Positions 1-7,087 of a stretch of DNA of 17,526 nucleotides are shown piece after piece; positions within the stretch are counted from its first letter, which is position 1, and each line of letters starts with the position of its first letter. The notes under the pieces were generated by a model, which ran no database searches, was not told where the DNA came from, and saw nothing but the letters and a program-made list of their open reading frames with translations. This stretch comes from RGIG3077 sp964490175 (GTDB lineage: Bacteria > Bacillota > Clostridia > Oscillospirales > Ruminococcaceae). The translations under genes and the position numbers were made by a program. The stretch is from positions 1-17,526 of the forward strand of contig CAZBAI010000027.1 of the NCBI GenBank assembly GCA_964490175.1, written 5' to 3'.

Positions 1-1
1 G

Positions 2-313
2 CCGATAGGCGAGGAGGAGGACAGCCATCTCGGAGATTTTATTCCCGATGATGATGCGCCCGCACCTGCCGAGGCGGCATCGAATATGCTTTTGAAAGAG
101 CAGCTTAACGAGGTTCTCGATACGCTTACGGAACGTGAGGCGAAAGTGCTGCGCTTGCGCTTCGGGCTTATCGACGGCAGGTCACGCACACTCGAAGAAG
201 TCGGTAAGGAGTTTGACGTTACCCGTGAGCGCATTCGCCAAATTGAGGCTAAAGCGTTGCGCAAGCTGCGCCACCCCTCCAGAAGCCGCAAGGTTAAGGA
301 TTTTCTCGAATAA
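2..313 (+). CDS. sigA: RNA polymerase primary sigma factor, C-terminal part (5' partial)
   Basis: The gene enters from the left edge in frame 2, and about 103 residues are visible. They contain sigma-70 region 4: the hydrophobic core with LTEREAKVLRLRFG (region 4.1), followed by the helix-turn-helix TLEEVGKEFDVTRERIRQIE and the ending KALRKLRHP (region 4.2, which contacts the -35 element). The acidic stretch before it (GEEEDSHLGDFIPDDDAPAP) is typical of the end of region 3 and the region 3.2 linker. The VTRERIRQIEAKALRKLRHP ending is characteristic of primary (RpoD/SigA) sigma factors rather than alternative ones. The ATG at 86 lies inside the domain and is not a real start. The TAA stop is followed by a strong terminator. 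dnaG often sits upstream in Firmicutes, but it is not visible here. Confidence 0.96.
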   Translation, partial: PIGEEEDSHLGDFIPDDDAPAPAEAASNMLLKEQLNEVLDTLTEREAKVLRLRFGLIDGRSRTLEEVGKEFDVTRERIRQIEAKALRKLRHPSRSRKVKDFLE

Positions 314-356
314 GCTTGCGTATTTGTGCGCTTTGACGAATTTTGATATTGTTTTT

Positions 357-399
357 ATCAAGCGAATTGGCAGTTTTGCCTTTTCGCTTGATTTTTTTT
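357..399 (+). terminator. Rho-independent terminator of sigA
   Basis: A 10-bp perfect stem (ATCAAGCGAA at 357-366 with TTCGCTTGAT at 383-392) is extended by an inner GGCA/TGCC stem (369-372 with 377-380). It is followed immediately by a run of eight T (392-399). It lies 44 bases after the sigA stop and just before the promoter of the next operon. Confidence 0.93.
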
Positions 400-417
400 A
401 TTTTTTTAAAAAAACTC

Positions 418-446
418 TTGACAAGAGTAAATGTGTGTGATATACT
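418..446 (+). promoter_or_regulatory. Sigma-A promoter of the GntR-ABC operon
   Basis: A perfect -35 TTGACA (418-423) and -10 TATACT (441-446) are separated by 17 bases. The expected start point is near 452-455, inside the inverted repeat described separately. The ribosome binding site of the first gene follows about 40 bases later. Confidence 0.88.
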
Positions 447-477
447 CTAACTGTAATAGCGTGGATAGTACAGTTAG
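447..477 (+). promoter_or_regulatory. Inverted repeat over the start point, likely GntR operator
   Basis: A perfect 9-bp inverted repeat, CTAACTGTA (447-455) and TACAGTTAG (469-477), has a 13-base spacer. It begins directly after the -10 element and spans the expected transcription start. GntR regulators of the YtrA group commonly repress their own transporter operon from a dyad in this position, so autoregulation is the simplest reading (inference). As RNA the repeat could also form a weak hairpin. Confidence 0.6.
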
Positions 478-499
478 CACAGATAGTGAGGTGAAATAT

Positions 500-877
500 A
501 TGGCGTATTTTGAGATTGATTTGAAAAGCCGCACGCCTATTTATGAGCAGATTTATAAAAAAACCGTTGAGCTTATAATTAAGGGTGAATTGAAGGAAAA
601 CGATCAAATGCCGTCAGTTCGGGCGCTTTCCGGCGAAATTGCCGTAAATCCGAATACTATTACAAAAGCTTACGCTTTGCTTGAAAAAGATAAAATTATA
701 TATTCTCTTTCCGGCAGGGGAAGCTTTGTGGCAAAGGTTGAGCTTGAAAAGGTTGCCGACTTTTTGCTTGCCGATTTTGATAAAAGTGTAACGGAAGCAC
801 TGGAATCCGGCATTGACGTTTCGATTTTGACAGAGCGAATCAAAATTCTAAATGAAAAAATCAATATTTCCGAATAA
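500..877 (+). CDS. GntR-family transcriptional regulator, YtrA subfamily
   Basis: Encodes a 125-residue protein, the usual length of YtrA-type GntR regulators, which have a winged helix and only a short C-terminal tail instead of a ligand domain. Residues ~10-80 show the family pattern: PIYEQIYKKTVELIIKGELKENDQ, then MPSVRALSGEIAVNPNTITK (recognition helix), then the wing GRGSFVA. The tail (~80-125) is helical and probably dimerises. I chose the ATG at 500 because GAGGTG (488-493) precedes it at good spacing; the upstream ATG at 431 lies inside the promoter spacer. The gene is first in an operon with an ABC ATPase and permease, so it probably represses them through the upstream inverted repeat. 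Members of this group often respond to cell-envelope stress or peptide antibiotics, but the effector cannot be read from the sequence. Confidence 0.93.
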   Translation: MAYFEIDLKSRTPIYEQIYKKTVELIIKGELKENDQMPSVRALSGEIAVNPNTITKAYALLEKDKIIYSLSGRGSFVAKVELEKVADFLLADFDKSVTEALESGIDVSILTERIKILNEKINISE

Positions 878-893
878 AAGGGGGACAAATGTT

Positions 894-1793
894 ATGATAG
901 AATTTTTAGAAGCCACAAAAAAATTCGATGACAAAGCGGCTGTTGACTGCATCAATCTTCAAATACCGACAGGCTCGTGCTTCGGGCTTTTAGGCTCAAA
1001 CGGTGCAGGCAAATCAACAATGCTGAGGATGATTTCCGGCGTATATGAATGCGACGGCGGCAAGGTTGTTATTGACGGCACCGATGTTTATGACAATAAT
1101 TCGGTAAAGGAACGCATTTTCTTTATCAATGATGAAACGATTCAATTCACCACAATGACCTTGAAAGAATTGAAAAACTTCTACAAGCCGTATTATCCGA
1201 ATTTTTCCGATGAGATTTTTGACAAGCTCAATGCAATAATCAAACTGCCCGAAAAGCGCAAGCTTTCGACCTTTTCAAAGGGCATGAAGCGACAGGCAGT
1301 CGTAATTGTCGCTCTTGCGTGCCAAACCGATTATATTATGCTTGACGAAGCTTTTGACGGTCTTGACCCGACAATGCGCATTATTGTGAAAAAAATGATA
1401 ATTGACGCAATGTCAACCCGAAATTTGACGGCAATCATTTCTTCTCACAACCTTATGGAAATGAGCGAACTGTGTGACAGGGTTGCGCTTATTCACAACG
1501 GAAAAGTAATATTTTCCAACGAGGTCGGCAATCACGATATAGTTAAGCTTCAAACGGCGTTCAAGCGTGAAGTTTCAAGCGAATTGCTTGCAAATCAGGG
1601 CGTTGATGTGCTGCATTTTGATAAAAAAGGCAGTGTTTGCAATATCATTATAAAGGGCAATATTGATGAAATCAAAGCGAAGCTTGATTGCTTTGAACCG
1701 TCATTTATTGACGTTATCGACCTGACGCTTGACGAAATATTTATTTATGAAATGGAGGGACTTGGCTATGACTTCGACTCAGTCATTGAATAA
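894..1793 (+). CDS. ABC transporter ATP-binding protein
   Basis: A 299-residue nucleotide-binding subunit. Visible motifs are Walker A GSNGAGKST (34-42), a degenerate signature FSKGMKRQ (127-134) in place of LSGGQ, Walker B YIMLDEA with catalytic Glu152, D-loop GLD (156-158) and the switch His185 in ISSHNL. The usual Q-loop glutamine position reads FINDETIQF, without a clear Q at the expected place; this occurs in YtrB-like and other ABC-2 ATPases. About 90 residues after the core form a C-terminal extension. The start is the ATG at 894, nine bases after AGGGGG (879-884); longer in-frame starts would overlap the GntR gene without a ribosome binding site. The C-terminal end overlaps the permease gene by 26 bases. 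It powers the transporter encoded next; the substrate is unknown. Confidence 0.94.
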   Translation: MIEFLEATKKFDDKAAVDCINLQIPTGSCFGLLGSNGAGKSTMLRMISGVYECDGGKVVIDGTDVYDNNSVKERIFFINDETIQFTTMTLKELKNFYKPYYPNFSDEIFDKLNAIIKLPEKRKLSTFSKGMKRQAVVIVALACQTDYIMLDEAFDGLDPTMRIIVKKMIIDAMSTRNLTAIISSHNLMEMSELCDRVALIHNGKVIFSNEVGNHDIVKLQTAFKREVSSELLANQGVDVLHFDKKGSVCNIIIKGNIDEIKAKLDCFEPSFIDVIDLTLDEIFIYEMEGLGYDFDSVIE

Positions 1794-3444
1794 AAGAAAA
1801 AATCCGACATTTACTTGGTTTAAACAGCAGGCTTCAAAATCGTTGGTATATGGCATATTGATTGCGGTTTCGATTTTCTTTGTGAATTTTTTGCTGGTAT
1901 TTCGCATAAAGCAATACGCCGCAAACGAAATGTCAACAATGATCTATGCGCAGTTTGCCGATTATGCCGCAGGTTTGTATACTGTTTTACTGCTTGTTTG
2001 CGATATTTTAGCGCTTGCGGTTTTGGTCAGAAATTTCAGGCATCTTTATAAAAAAAGCATAGCCGATACGGTTTATGCATTGCCGATATCTAACAACCAG
2101 CGCTTTATAGGCTCGCTTTTGGCAAGCTTTTTTATGATTGTAATTCCGGTTTTGATTGCAATTGCGCTTAGCATCGGCTATTATTCGCTTGCAACCGGTG
2201 CGACGAAATACTTTGAAGAATTGTTGAAAAACTCAAGCATTAAGGATAGCGACTTTATTTGGCTGTTCGCGAATTTAGGCTTTGCACAGCTTGCAAATAT
2301 GCTTTTTGCCTTTGCAACGGCACTGTTTGTTTTTTGCTGCTGCGGCACGCTTTTTGATTCGGCATTGTATTCGTTTGCCTTTAGCGTCGTTGGATATGTA
2401 TTCTATCTGATGACAAGCTTTGCAACTTCTGCTTGCGGTAATTATTACTGGAGTTATTCGGATCAGCGTACATCGATACTTCACTATATTTCGCCGATTT
2501 CCGCCCCGTTTATGAATGTTTACAGCAGGGCTCTTGTTGATACTTCAGCGACGGTGTCGTCTTATGACTATAAAGTTGTAAAAGATGATTTTGCTTTGTA
2601 TTATCTCATTATTTTTGCAATTGCAATTGTGCTGACAGCCCTTTCGTTTATTTTACATTCACGCCGCAAATCAGAGCACGTCGGCAAACCGTTTGCATAC
2701 AAATCCTTCTATTATATTATCTCCACAGTTATATTCCTGCTTTCCGGCTTTTGCTTTTACAGCTCTTATATCAGCTCGCAGGTTGATGAATACAACACAT
2801 ATTATCGTGGCGTTATGATAGCCGTTGTGATTGTTTCGTTTTTTATGTTTGTTTTGGTTGAAACGCTGGCAGAACGCAAAAAGCGCCCCTCGAAAATGCG
2901 CATTGTGCAAGGCGCTGTAAGATTTGCCGCAATTTTTGTCGGTTCGATTGCACTTTCATCTTTAAGCGCAAAATACGGCGTTGATAAGGTGTATAAAAAT
3001 CAAGTCGATACCAAGGATGTTGAAACGGTTTATCTGAATATTTGGATGGATTTTGACAATGCGGAGTATGATGAATACGGCAATGTTATAGGTCAATCAC
3101 CAATATGCAACGGTGTTCAATATAGCGATAAAGAAGTGATTGAAAAGCTTGCTTCGGTTTGCGATGATTTCAACTCGATAATATACAAAAGGTACCAAAG
3201 CGAGGGATATAAAGGTCTGCTGAGTAATAGCGGCAGCGCAAATGAATACAGAAACGGTGTTAATTTCTACAACGCTGAAATTTATTTTTCATATAAAGAC
3301 GGCAGTACAAAGGTATATAATTATGACTGCACCGTCAGCGACAAGGTTGCCGATTGGGCTTTTGAAACCGTTGATGATGAGTTTTATATTTCGAGAATGG
3401 AAGCTTCGGAAGATGACGATTACTTTTCTGATTTGATATATTGA
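1768..3444 (+). CDS. ABC transporter permease, ABC-2-like, with C-terminal soluble domain
   Basis: A 558-residue membrane protein. Hydrophobic segments lie at roughly 26-45, 70-90, 112-140, 175-200, 205-225, 278-300, 315-335, 343-365 and 385-405, so about eight to nine membrane spans. The last ~150 residues are hydrophilic and acidic, rich in Tyr and Asp, with no recognised motif; they are probably outside the cytoplasm or a lid domain (inference). The ATG at 1768 is chosen because GGAGGGA (1754-1760) lies eight bases upstream, inside the end of the ATPase gene; a 26-base overlap implies translational coupling. The layout GntR(YtrA)-ATPase-permease matches ytr-like operons of Firmicutes. An exporter or envelope-stress role is likely, but no substrate can be assigned. 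Confidence 0.85.
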   Translation: MTSTQSLNKRKNPTFTWFKQQASKSLVYGILIAVSIFFVNFLLVFRIKQYAANEMSTMIYAQFADYAAGLYTVLLLVCDILALAVLVRNFRHLYKKSIADTVYALPISNNQRFIGSLLASFFMIVIPVLIAIALSIGYYSLATGATKYFEELLKNSSIKDSDFIWLFANLGFAQLANMLFAFATALFVFCCCGTLFDSALYSFAFSVVGYVFYLMTSFATSACGNYYWSYSDQRTSILHYISPISAPFMNVYSRALVDTSATVSSYDYKVVKDDFALYYLIIFAIAIVLTALSFILHSRRKSEHVGKPFAYKSFYYIISTVIFLLSGFCFYSSYISSQVDEYNTYYRGVMIAVVIVSFFMFVLVETLAERKKRPSKMRIVQGAVRFAAIFVGSIALSSLSAKYGVDKVYKNQVDTKDVETVYLNIWMDFDNAEYDEYGNVIGQSPICNGVQYSDKEVIEKLASVCDDFNSIIYKRYQSEGYKGLLSNSGSANEYRNGVNFYNAEIYFSYKDGSTKVYNYDCTVSDKVADWAFETVDDEFYISRMEASEDDDYFSDLIY

Positions 3445-3495
3445 TATCATGTGATGACGAGAGATTAAATATGCTGTTGAACAAAAGATTAAATG

Positions 3496-3537
3496 TTTTG
3501 GGTATGCCTTTTTAAAATGCATACCCAAAATTTTTTT
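3496..3537 (+). terminator. Rho-independent terminator of the ABC operon
   Basis: A perfect 12-bp stem, TTTTGGGTATGC (3496-3507) and GCATACCCAAAA (3519-3530), has an 11-base loop. Seven T follow (3531-3537). It lies 51 bases after the permease stop. The A-rich 5' arm could also let it act on the other strand, though no minus-strand gene converges here. Confidence 0.93.
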
Positions 3538-3547
3538 AAAAAGGGTA

Positions 3548-3576
3548 TTGACAAATTTTTCTTATTGTGATATAAT
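3548..3576 (+). promoter_or_regulatory. Consensus promoter of perR-rbr
   Basis: A perfect -35 TTGACA (3548-3553) and perfect -10 TATAAT (3571-3576) are separated by 17 bases. The region from 3570 to 3606 is AT-rich with partial dyads, such as AATCCT (3574-3579) against AGGATT (3601-3606). The 15 bases from 3570 match the B. subtilis PerR box at 10 of 14 positions. That is a weak match in AT-rich DNA, but it overlaps the -10 where a repressor would act. Confidence 0.88.
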
Positions 3577-3613
3577 CCTAATTAAGATAAATTACTATTA
3601 AGGATTGATTATT

Positions 3614-3997
3614 GTGGATACTGCAAAATATTGTCGAAATACAATACAGAAGCAGCTGATTTTTGAGGCGGTATGCGCTTTGCATAATCATCCGAGTGCC
3701 GATGAGATTTATGATAAGGTTTTGAGAAGCGCACCGAATATCAGCAAAGCAACGGTTTATCGCAATCTTTCGCTGATGAGTGAAAGCGGTGAGGTTTTAA
3801 AAATCAGCGTGCCGAATGCAAGCGACAGGTTTGATTTTAATACGAAAGAGCATTATCATATGCTTTGTGTAAAATGCAAGAGGATTTTTGATGTAAAAAC
3901 AAAGCCGCTTGATATTATGGGAAAGGTAGATAAAGACGAGCTTGAGATTATCGGCTATGAGCTGTTATTTAAAGGCAAATGTGCCGAATGTAAGTAA
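3614..3997 (+). CDS. perR: Fur-family metalloregulator, PerR-like
   Basis: A 127-residue Fur-superfamily repressor. The N-terminal winged helix carries HPSADEIYDKV and SKATVYRNL. The dimerisation half has two CxxC pairs (Cys85/Cys88 and Cys123/Cys126) for structural zinc. The residues matching the regulatory metal site of B. subtilis PerR are all present: His26 (NHPSAD), Asp74 (SDRFDF), His80 and His82 (EHYHMLC) and Asp93 (IFDV). The Asp74 context RFDF and the HYH pair favour PerR (peroxide sensing by metal-catalysed His oxidation) over Fur or Zur. The start is GTG at 3614, eight bases after AAGGAT (3600-3605); an in-frame TTG at 3605 overlaps that site. The next gene is rubrerythrin, a classic PerR target, with no terminator between. 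Function as PerR is inferred from these residues and the neighbour. Confidence 0.9.
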   Translation: MDTAKYCRNTIQKQLIFEAVCALHNHPSADEIYDKVLRSAPNISKATVYRNLSLMSESGEVLKISVPNASDRFDFNTKEHYHMLCVKCKRIFDVKTKPLDIMGKVDKDELEIIGYELLFKGKCAECK

Positions 3998-4022
3998 GGT
4001 TTAATTCCGCATTAAAGTGGAT

Positions 4023-4037
4023 TTAGAATAATTTTTT
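4023..4037 (+). promoter_or_regulatory. Possible PerR-box-like site before rubrerythrin
   Basis: TTAGAATAATTTTTT matches the B. subtilis PerR consensus TTATAATnATTATAA at 10 of 14 positions, with the left half at 6 of 7. It lies four bases before the rubrerythrin ribosome binding site and contains TAGAAT (4024-4029), a possible -10 with only a poor -35 (TTAATT, 4001-4006, 17 bases away). The match could be chance in such AT-rich DNA. Confidence 0.25.
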
Positions 4038-4055
4038 AAAAGGAGAGTTATTGAG

Positions 4056-4589
4056 ATGGAATTGAAAGGTACAAAAACCGAAAAGAATTTGATGACTGCA
4101 TTTGCAGGTGAAAGTCAGGCGAGGAACAAATATACATATTTTGCTTCTGTTGCCAAGAAAGAGGGCTATGAGCAGATTGCCGCAATTTTTTTGAAAACAG
4201 CCGAAAACGAAAAAGAGCACGCAAAGCTTTGGTTCAAGGCTCTCGGTGAGCTTGGCGACACAGCCGCAAACCTTGCCGCCGCTGCAGAAGGCGAAAACTA
4301 TGAGTGGACAGATATGTACGACCGGTTTGCAAAGGAAGCGCAGGAAGAGGGCTTTACACAGCTTGCCGCACAGTTTAAGGCAGTTGCCGCAATTGAAAAG
4401 GCTCATGAGGAGAGATACCGTGCATTGCTTAACAATGTTCAAATGCAGCAGGTGTTTGAAAAAGGCGAAATGACTATGTGGGAATGCCGCAACTGCGGTC
4501 ACCTTGTAATGGGCGAAAAAGCCCCCAAGGTATGTCCCGTATGTATGCATCCGCAGAGCTTTTTTGAAGTTCGCAGTGAAAATTATTGA
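4056..4589 (+). CDS. rbr: Rubrerythrin
   Basis: A 177-residue non-haem iron peroxidase that reduces hydrogen peroxide to water in anaerobes, taking electrons through its rubredoxin domain. The ferritin-like di-iron domain (1-~135) carries the ligands Glu19 (AGESQAR), Glu52 and His55 (ENEKEH), Glu94 and Glu97 (EAQEEG), and Glu114 with His117 (IEKAHEE). The C-terminal rubredoxin-type iron site has Cys144, Cys147, Cys160 and Cys163 (ECRNCG and VCPVC). Length and domain order are those of classical rubrerythrin. AGGAGAG (4041-4047) precedes the ATG. It lies 58 bases after the PerR-like gene with no terminator between, so it is probably read from the same promoter and derepressed by peroxide. Confidence 0.97.
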   Translation: MELKGTKTEKNLMTAFAGESQARNKYTYFASVAKKEGYEQIAAIFLKTAENEKEHAKLWFKALGELGDTAANLAAAAEGENYEWTDMYDRFAKEAQEEGFTQLAAQFKAVAAIEKAHEERYRALLNNVQMQQVFEKGEMTMWECRNCGHLVMGEKAPKVCPVCMHPQSFFEVRSENY

Positions 4590-4604
4590 TTGTTTTAATT
4601 AAAC

Positions 4605-4647
4605 AAAAACAGCCGCCGCTTAATTTAATAAAAGCGACGGCTTTTTG
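4605..4647. terminator. Bidirectional terminator between rbr and the flippase gene
   Basis: The stem AGCCGCCGCT (4611-4620) and AGCGACGGCT (4633-4642) pairs at nine of ten positions around a 12-base loop. On the plus strand five T follow directly; on the minus strand the AAACAAAAAC run (4601-4610) gives a T-rich tail. It sits between the ends of two converging genes and can serve both. Confidence 0.85.
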
Positions 4648-4668
4648 ATTTTAAAATTTGCCTGTATA

Positions 4669-6114
4669 TTATTTGCAACGCACCTTTTTGATGATAGGCG
4701 TTATATCGACAACCTTGAATGCGATAAAGCAGATTACAAAAATAATGCCCAGTGCGATATAAAACAGCATTATTCTGACAAGATTTGTCAGCGCAAAAAG
4801 TTTCATTCCGATTATGCAGGCTGTGGCGCATATGGCGATTACGCCGAACATTTTGGCTAAAATTATCGGTGAGGAAAGAGAGCCGAGGGTTTTTCGCAGC
4901 TCGATGTAGCTGACAATACAGCCGATAAATGCGGAAATTGTAGTTGCAAGAGCCGCACCGACAAGCTTAAATTGCGGAATGAGAAAATACAAAAGCGGAA
5001 TGTCGATTACAAAAACTATGAGCGAAAGTATGACCGAAAATTTCTTCTTGTCGATTCCGTTTAACACAACGGAAAGCATTGCATAAAACGACAAAAGAAA
5101 CGTGCCGAAGCAAAGCAGTGACAGTGCCGAGCCGGCGCTTTCATATTCGCTGTCATAAAAGCAGACGAGCAAAGGCTTGGCGGTAAGCGATATCAGCACG
5201 ACTACCGGGAGGATGAACATATAGAGAATGTTGCAGTTTTTCTTAACAAGGTCGGCAACACCCTGTTTATCACCCAACGTCCATTTTTCCGAAACATACG
5301 GCAAAATTACAAGATAAAACGCCGAAACCAGATAATAGGGAACAAGCGAAAAGGTGTGCACGCCCGTATAAAGTCCGGTCAGTTCCATATCCTTTTGAAC
5401 ATTTTGCAGGAAAAACGTGTCCATATTAAGCACAAGTGTGATTGCCGCAAAAAAGCTGATAAATTCAATTGAGGATTTTGTTATTTCCCTGTATGTCAGG
5501 TTGAGCGGCTTTTTTTCACGGTTTTTGATGTCGTTAGAGCGATTTAGAAAAAACGCCGTAAGCAAAGCGCTGAGAACCGACGCTAAAGTAAAGCCCCATA
5601 TTACGCCGGTAGTTTTGTCGCTTTTTGAAAGATATGCAAGCGGAACGGATGAAAGCCGCAGCACGGGATAAACGATTGTGACAACCGATTCGGCAAAAAA
5701 CAGCTTTACGCCGTTAAGACCGCCGGTGAGCGAAAAATAAATGCCCGTTGCGATAATAAGCAGGCTGAGCTGTCTGAAATAGCCTGTGAATGCGGCATCG
5801 CCGAATTGCTCGGCAAAAAAAGGCGCAAGTGCAAAGTTCAACAAAGAGAGCGCAATTCCGAAAACCATTTCAAATACAATGCCTTTTTTCAAAACATCGC
5901 CGGCATTATACTGTTCTGACGAAATTGCTTTGGAAATTGCCTGCTTTGCACCGTTTGTCAAAAACATATAATAAAAATTGCAGTATGAAATAATTGTTCC
6001 GACAACGCCGTATTCCGAGAGAGAAAGCATTTTTCCGAGCAGAAAGTGCAGTACATATGCCGCCAAAACCGTTGCGATTTTGGCGATTGAATGATATCCT
6101 AAGCCTTTGAACAT
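4669..6114 (-). CDS. Polysaccharide/lipid-linked-sugar flippase, MOP superfamily (Wzx/MATE-like)
   Basis: A 481-residue integral membrane protein with about 12-14 hydrophobic spans, the length and layout of oligosaccharide flippases of the MOP superfamily. The N-terminus (FKGLGYHSIAKIATVLAAYV, then GKMLSLSEYGVVGTIISYCN) matches the usual opening of this family, where a conserved L(S/G)xxEYG follows the first span. A conserved region near residues 230-300 (MDTFFLQNV, LTGLYTGVHTFS, LPYVSEKW) and a second-half VLNGIDKKKF also fit. Such proteins flip undecaprenyl-linked sugars across the cytoplasmic membrane. It is the last gene of a minus-strand operon after two glycosyltransferases, with a 16-base overlap to the preceding gene. 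GGAGG lies eight bases before the ATG at 6114. Other members of the superfamily, such as SpoVB/MurJ relatives, remain possible. Confidence 0.85.
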   Translation of the reverse strand: MFKGLGYHSIAKIATVLAAYVLHFLLGKMLSLSEYGVVGTIISYCNFYYMFLTNGAKQAISKAISSEQYNAGDVLKKGIVFEMVFGIALSLLNFALAPFFAEQFGDAAFTGYFRQLSLLIIATGIYFSLTGGLNGVKLFFAESVVTIVYPVLRLSSVPLAYLSKSDKTTGVIWGFTLASVLSALLTAFFLNRSNDIKNREKKPLNLTYREITKSSIEFISFFAAITLVLNMDTFFLQNVQKDMELTGLYTGVHTFSLVPYYLVSAFYLVILPYVSEKWTLGDKQGVADLVKKNCNILYMFILPVVVLISLTAKPLLVCFYDSEYESAGSALSLLCFGTFLLSFYAMLSVVLNGIDKKKFSVILSLIVFVIDIPLLYFLIPQFKLVGAALATTISAFIGCIVSYIELRKTLGSLSSPIILAKMFGVIAICATACIIGMKLFALTNLVRIMLFYIALGIIFVICFIAFKVVDITPIIKKVRCK

Positions 6115-7082
6115 TTTTCAGCCTCCGATTTGATATCTCGAATCTTCGCTGCAAGAGCGTTTGCATTGCCCATTTCGACAAAATATATGCCATTGTCGGA
6201 TTCGGCAAAAAGCTCATGATTTGCTTCGTTTTCTCCGAGTATCATGGGTTTTTCCATTGCCTTGTAGATATACGCCTTGCCCGGAATTGTGCGTTTTGCC
6301 TTGTCGATTTTTTCGTTAAAATGCCCCGCAAGGCAAAGGTCGCTTTGCGCTATTTTTTCGGCAAGAGCTTCTTGACTGAGCCAATCGTGATATTCGATAT
6401 TGTCGCTTATCGGCTTTGAAAACTTGTCACTCACAGGACCTATAATCACAAAGCGGATATTTTTTTCATCCTTTAAGATATCGGCTGCTTTTAAAACAAC
6501 ATCAACGCCTTGCAGCGGCAAAACGCTTCCGAAATACAGCACTGTGAATGCATTGGAATCGGCATTGCTTTTTTCTCTCGGATAATAAATCGTTTCGTCG
6601 GCTTTGAGATACAGTGTGTTAATTTTATTATTATCTGCGCCAAGCTCGCTTGAAAAAAACTTTGCGTGAGCCTTTGTGTCGCTGATAATCACATCCGCAG
6701 CAGAGAGCGTTTTTGCATCGATACGCTTTAAAATCTTGCCGATGAGAGAATTTGGCTTGAATTTTTGCCTGTCAAGACACAGCGTATCATACATCGAAAT
6801 AAAAAAGTCAATATACAGAGGAGAGCTTTTAAGCTTGCGCTTGAAAAACGGTACGACAAGCTGAGGTGCAAAGCCGACAAAGGTTAAATCAAACGAGCTT
6901 TTTTTAACCTTTATAAGGCTTGTGTAAACCTTTAAAAGCCGTTTGAAATAGCCCTTTTCCGAACTGCCGATAATTTCAAGTGATTTGCATTCGTTTTTTA
7001 TAAGCTCGATTTCCTGCACATTTCGCAGATAATCAAGATTTTTTGTTGTGATAAAAAGAACACGTTTGTTTTCAAAATTCAT
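6099..7082 (-). CDS. Glycosyltransferase, GT4-like (GT-B fold)
   Basis: A 327-residue protein with a two-lobed GT-B layout. The N-terminal half opens with KRVLFITTKN and has alternating hydrophobic strands. The C-terminal half has VLYFGSVLPLQGVDVVLKAA, a typical start of the GT4 nucleotide-sugar domain, then IRFVIIGPVS and the region PGKAYIYKAMEKPMILGENE that corresponds to the family's E-x7-E region. It lacks an N-terminal signal and is likely cytoplasmic or membrane-attached. It lies five bases after the GT2 gene and overlaps the flippase gene by 16 bases. AAGGAA precedes the ATG. The sugar and acceptor cannot be predicted. The N-terminal lobe is divergent, so the family assignment rests mainly on the C-terminal half. 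Confidence 0.78.
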   Translation of the reverse strand: MNFENKRVLFITTKNLDYLRNVQEIELIKNECKSLEIIGSSEKGYFKRLLKVYTSLIKVKKSSFDLTFVGFAPQLVVPFFKRKLKSSPLYIDFFISMYDTLCLDRQKFKPNSLIGKILKRIDAKTLSAADVIISDTKAHAKFFSSELGADNNKINTLYLKADETIYYPREKSNADSNAFTVLYFGSVLPLQGVDVVLKAADILKDEKNIRFVIIGPVSDKFSKPISDNIEYHDWLSQEALAEKIAQSDLCLAGHFNEKIDKAKRTIPGKAYIYKAMEKPMILGENEANHELFAESDNGIYFVEMGNANALAAKIRDIKSEAEKCSKA

Positions 7083-7087
7083 AAATT

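Noticed and set aside
3462..3494. Direct repeat AGATTAAAT (3462-3470 and 3486-3494) after the permease stop
   Set aside because: Nine AT-rich bases repeated once in a short untranslated tail; chance is sufficient.
4023..4550. 175-codon minus-strand ORF antisense to rubrerythrin
   Set aside because: Shadow of a clearly conserved gene; the Cys/Phe-rich translation is typical of an antisense frame.
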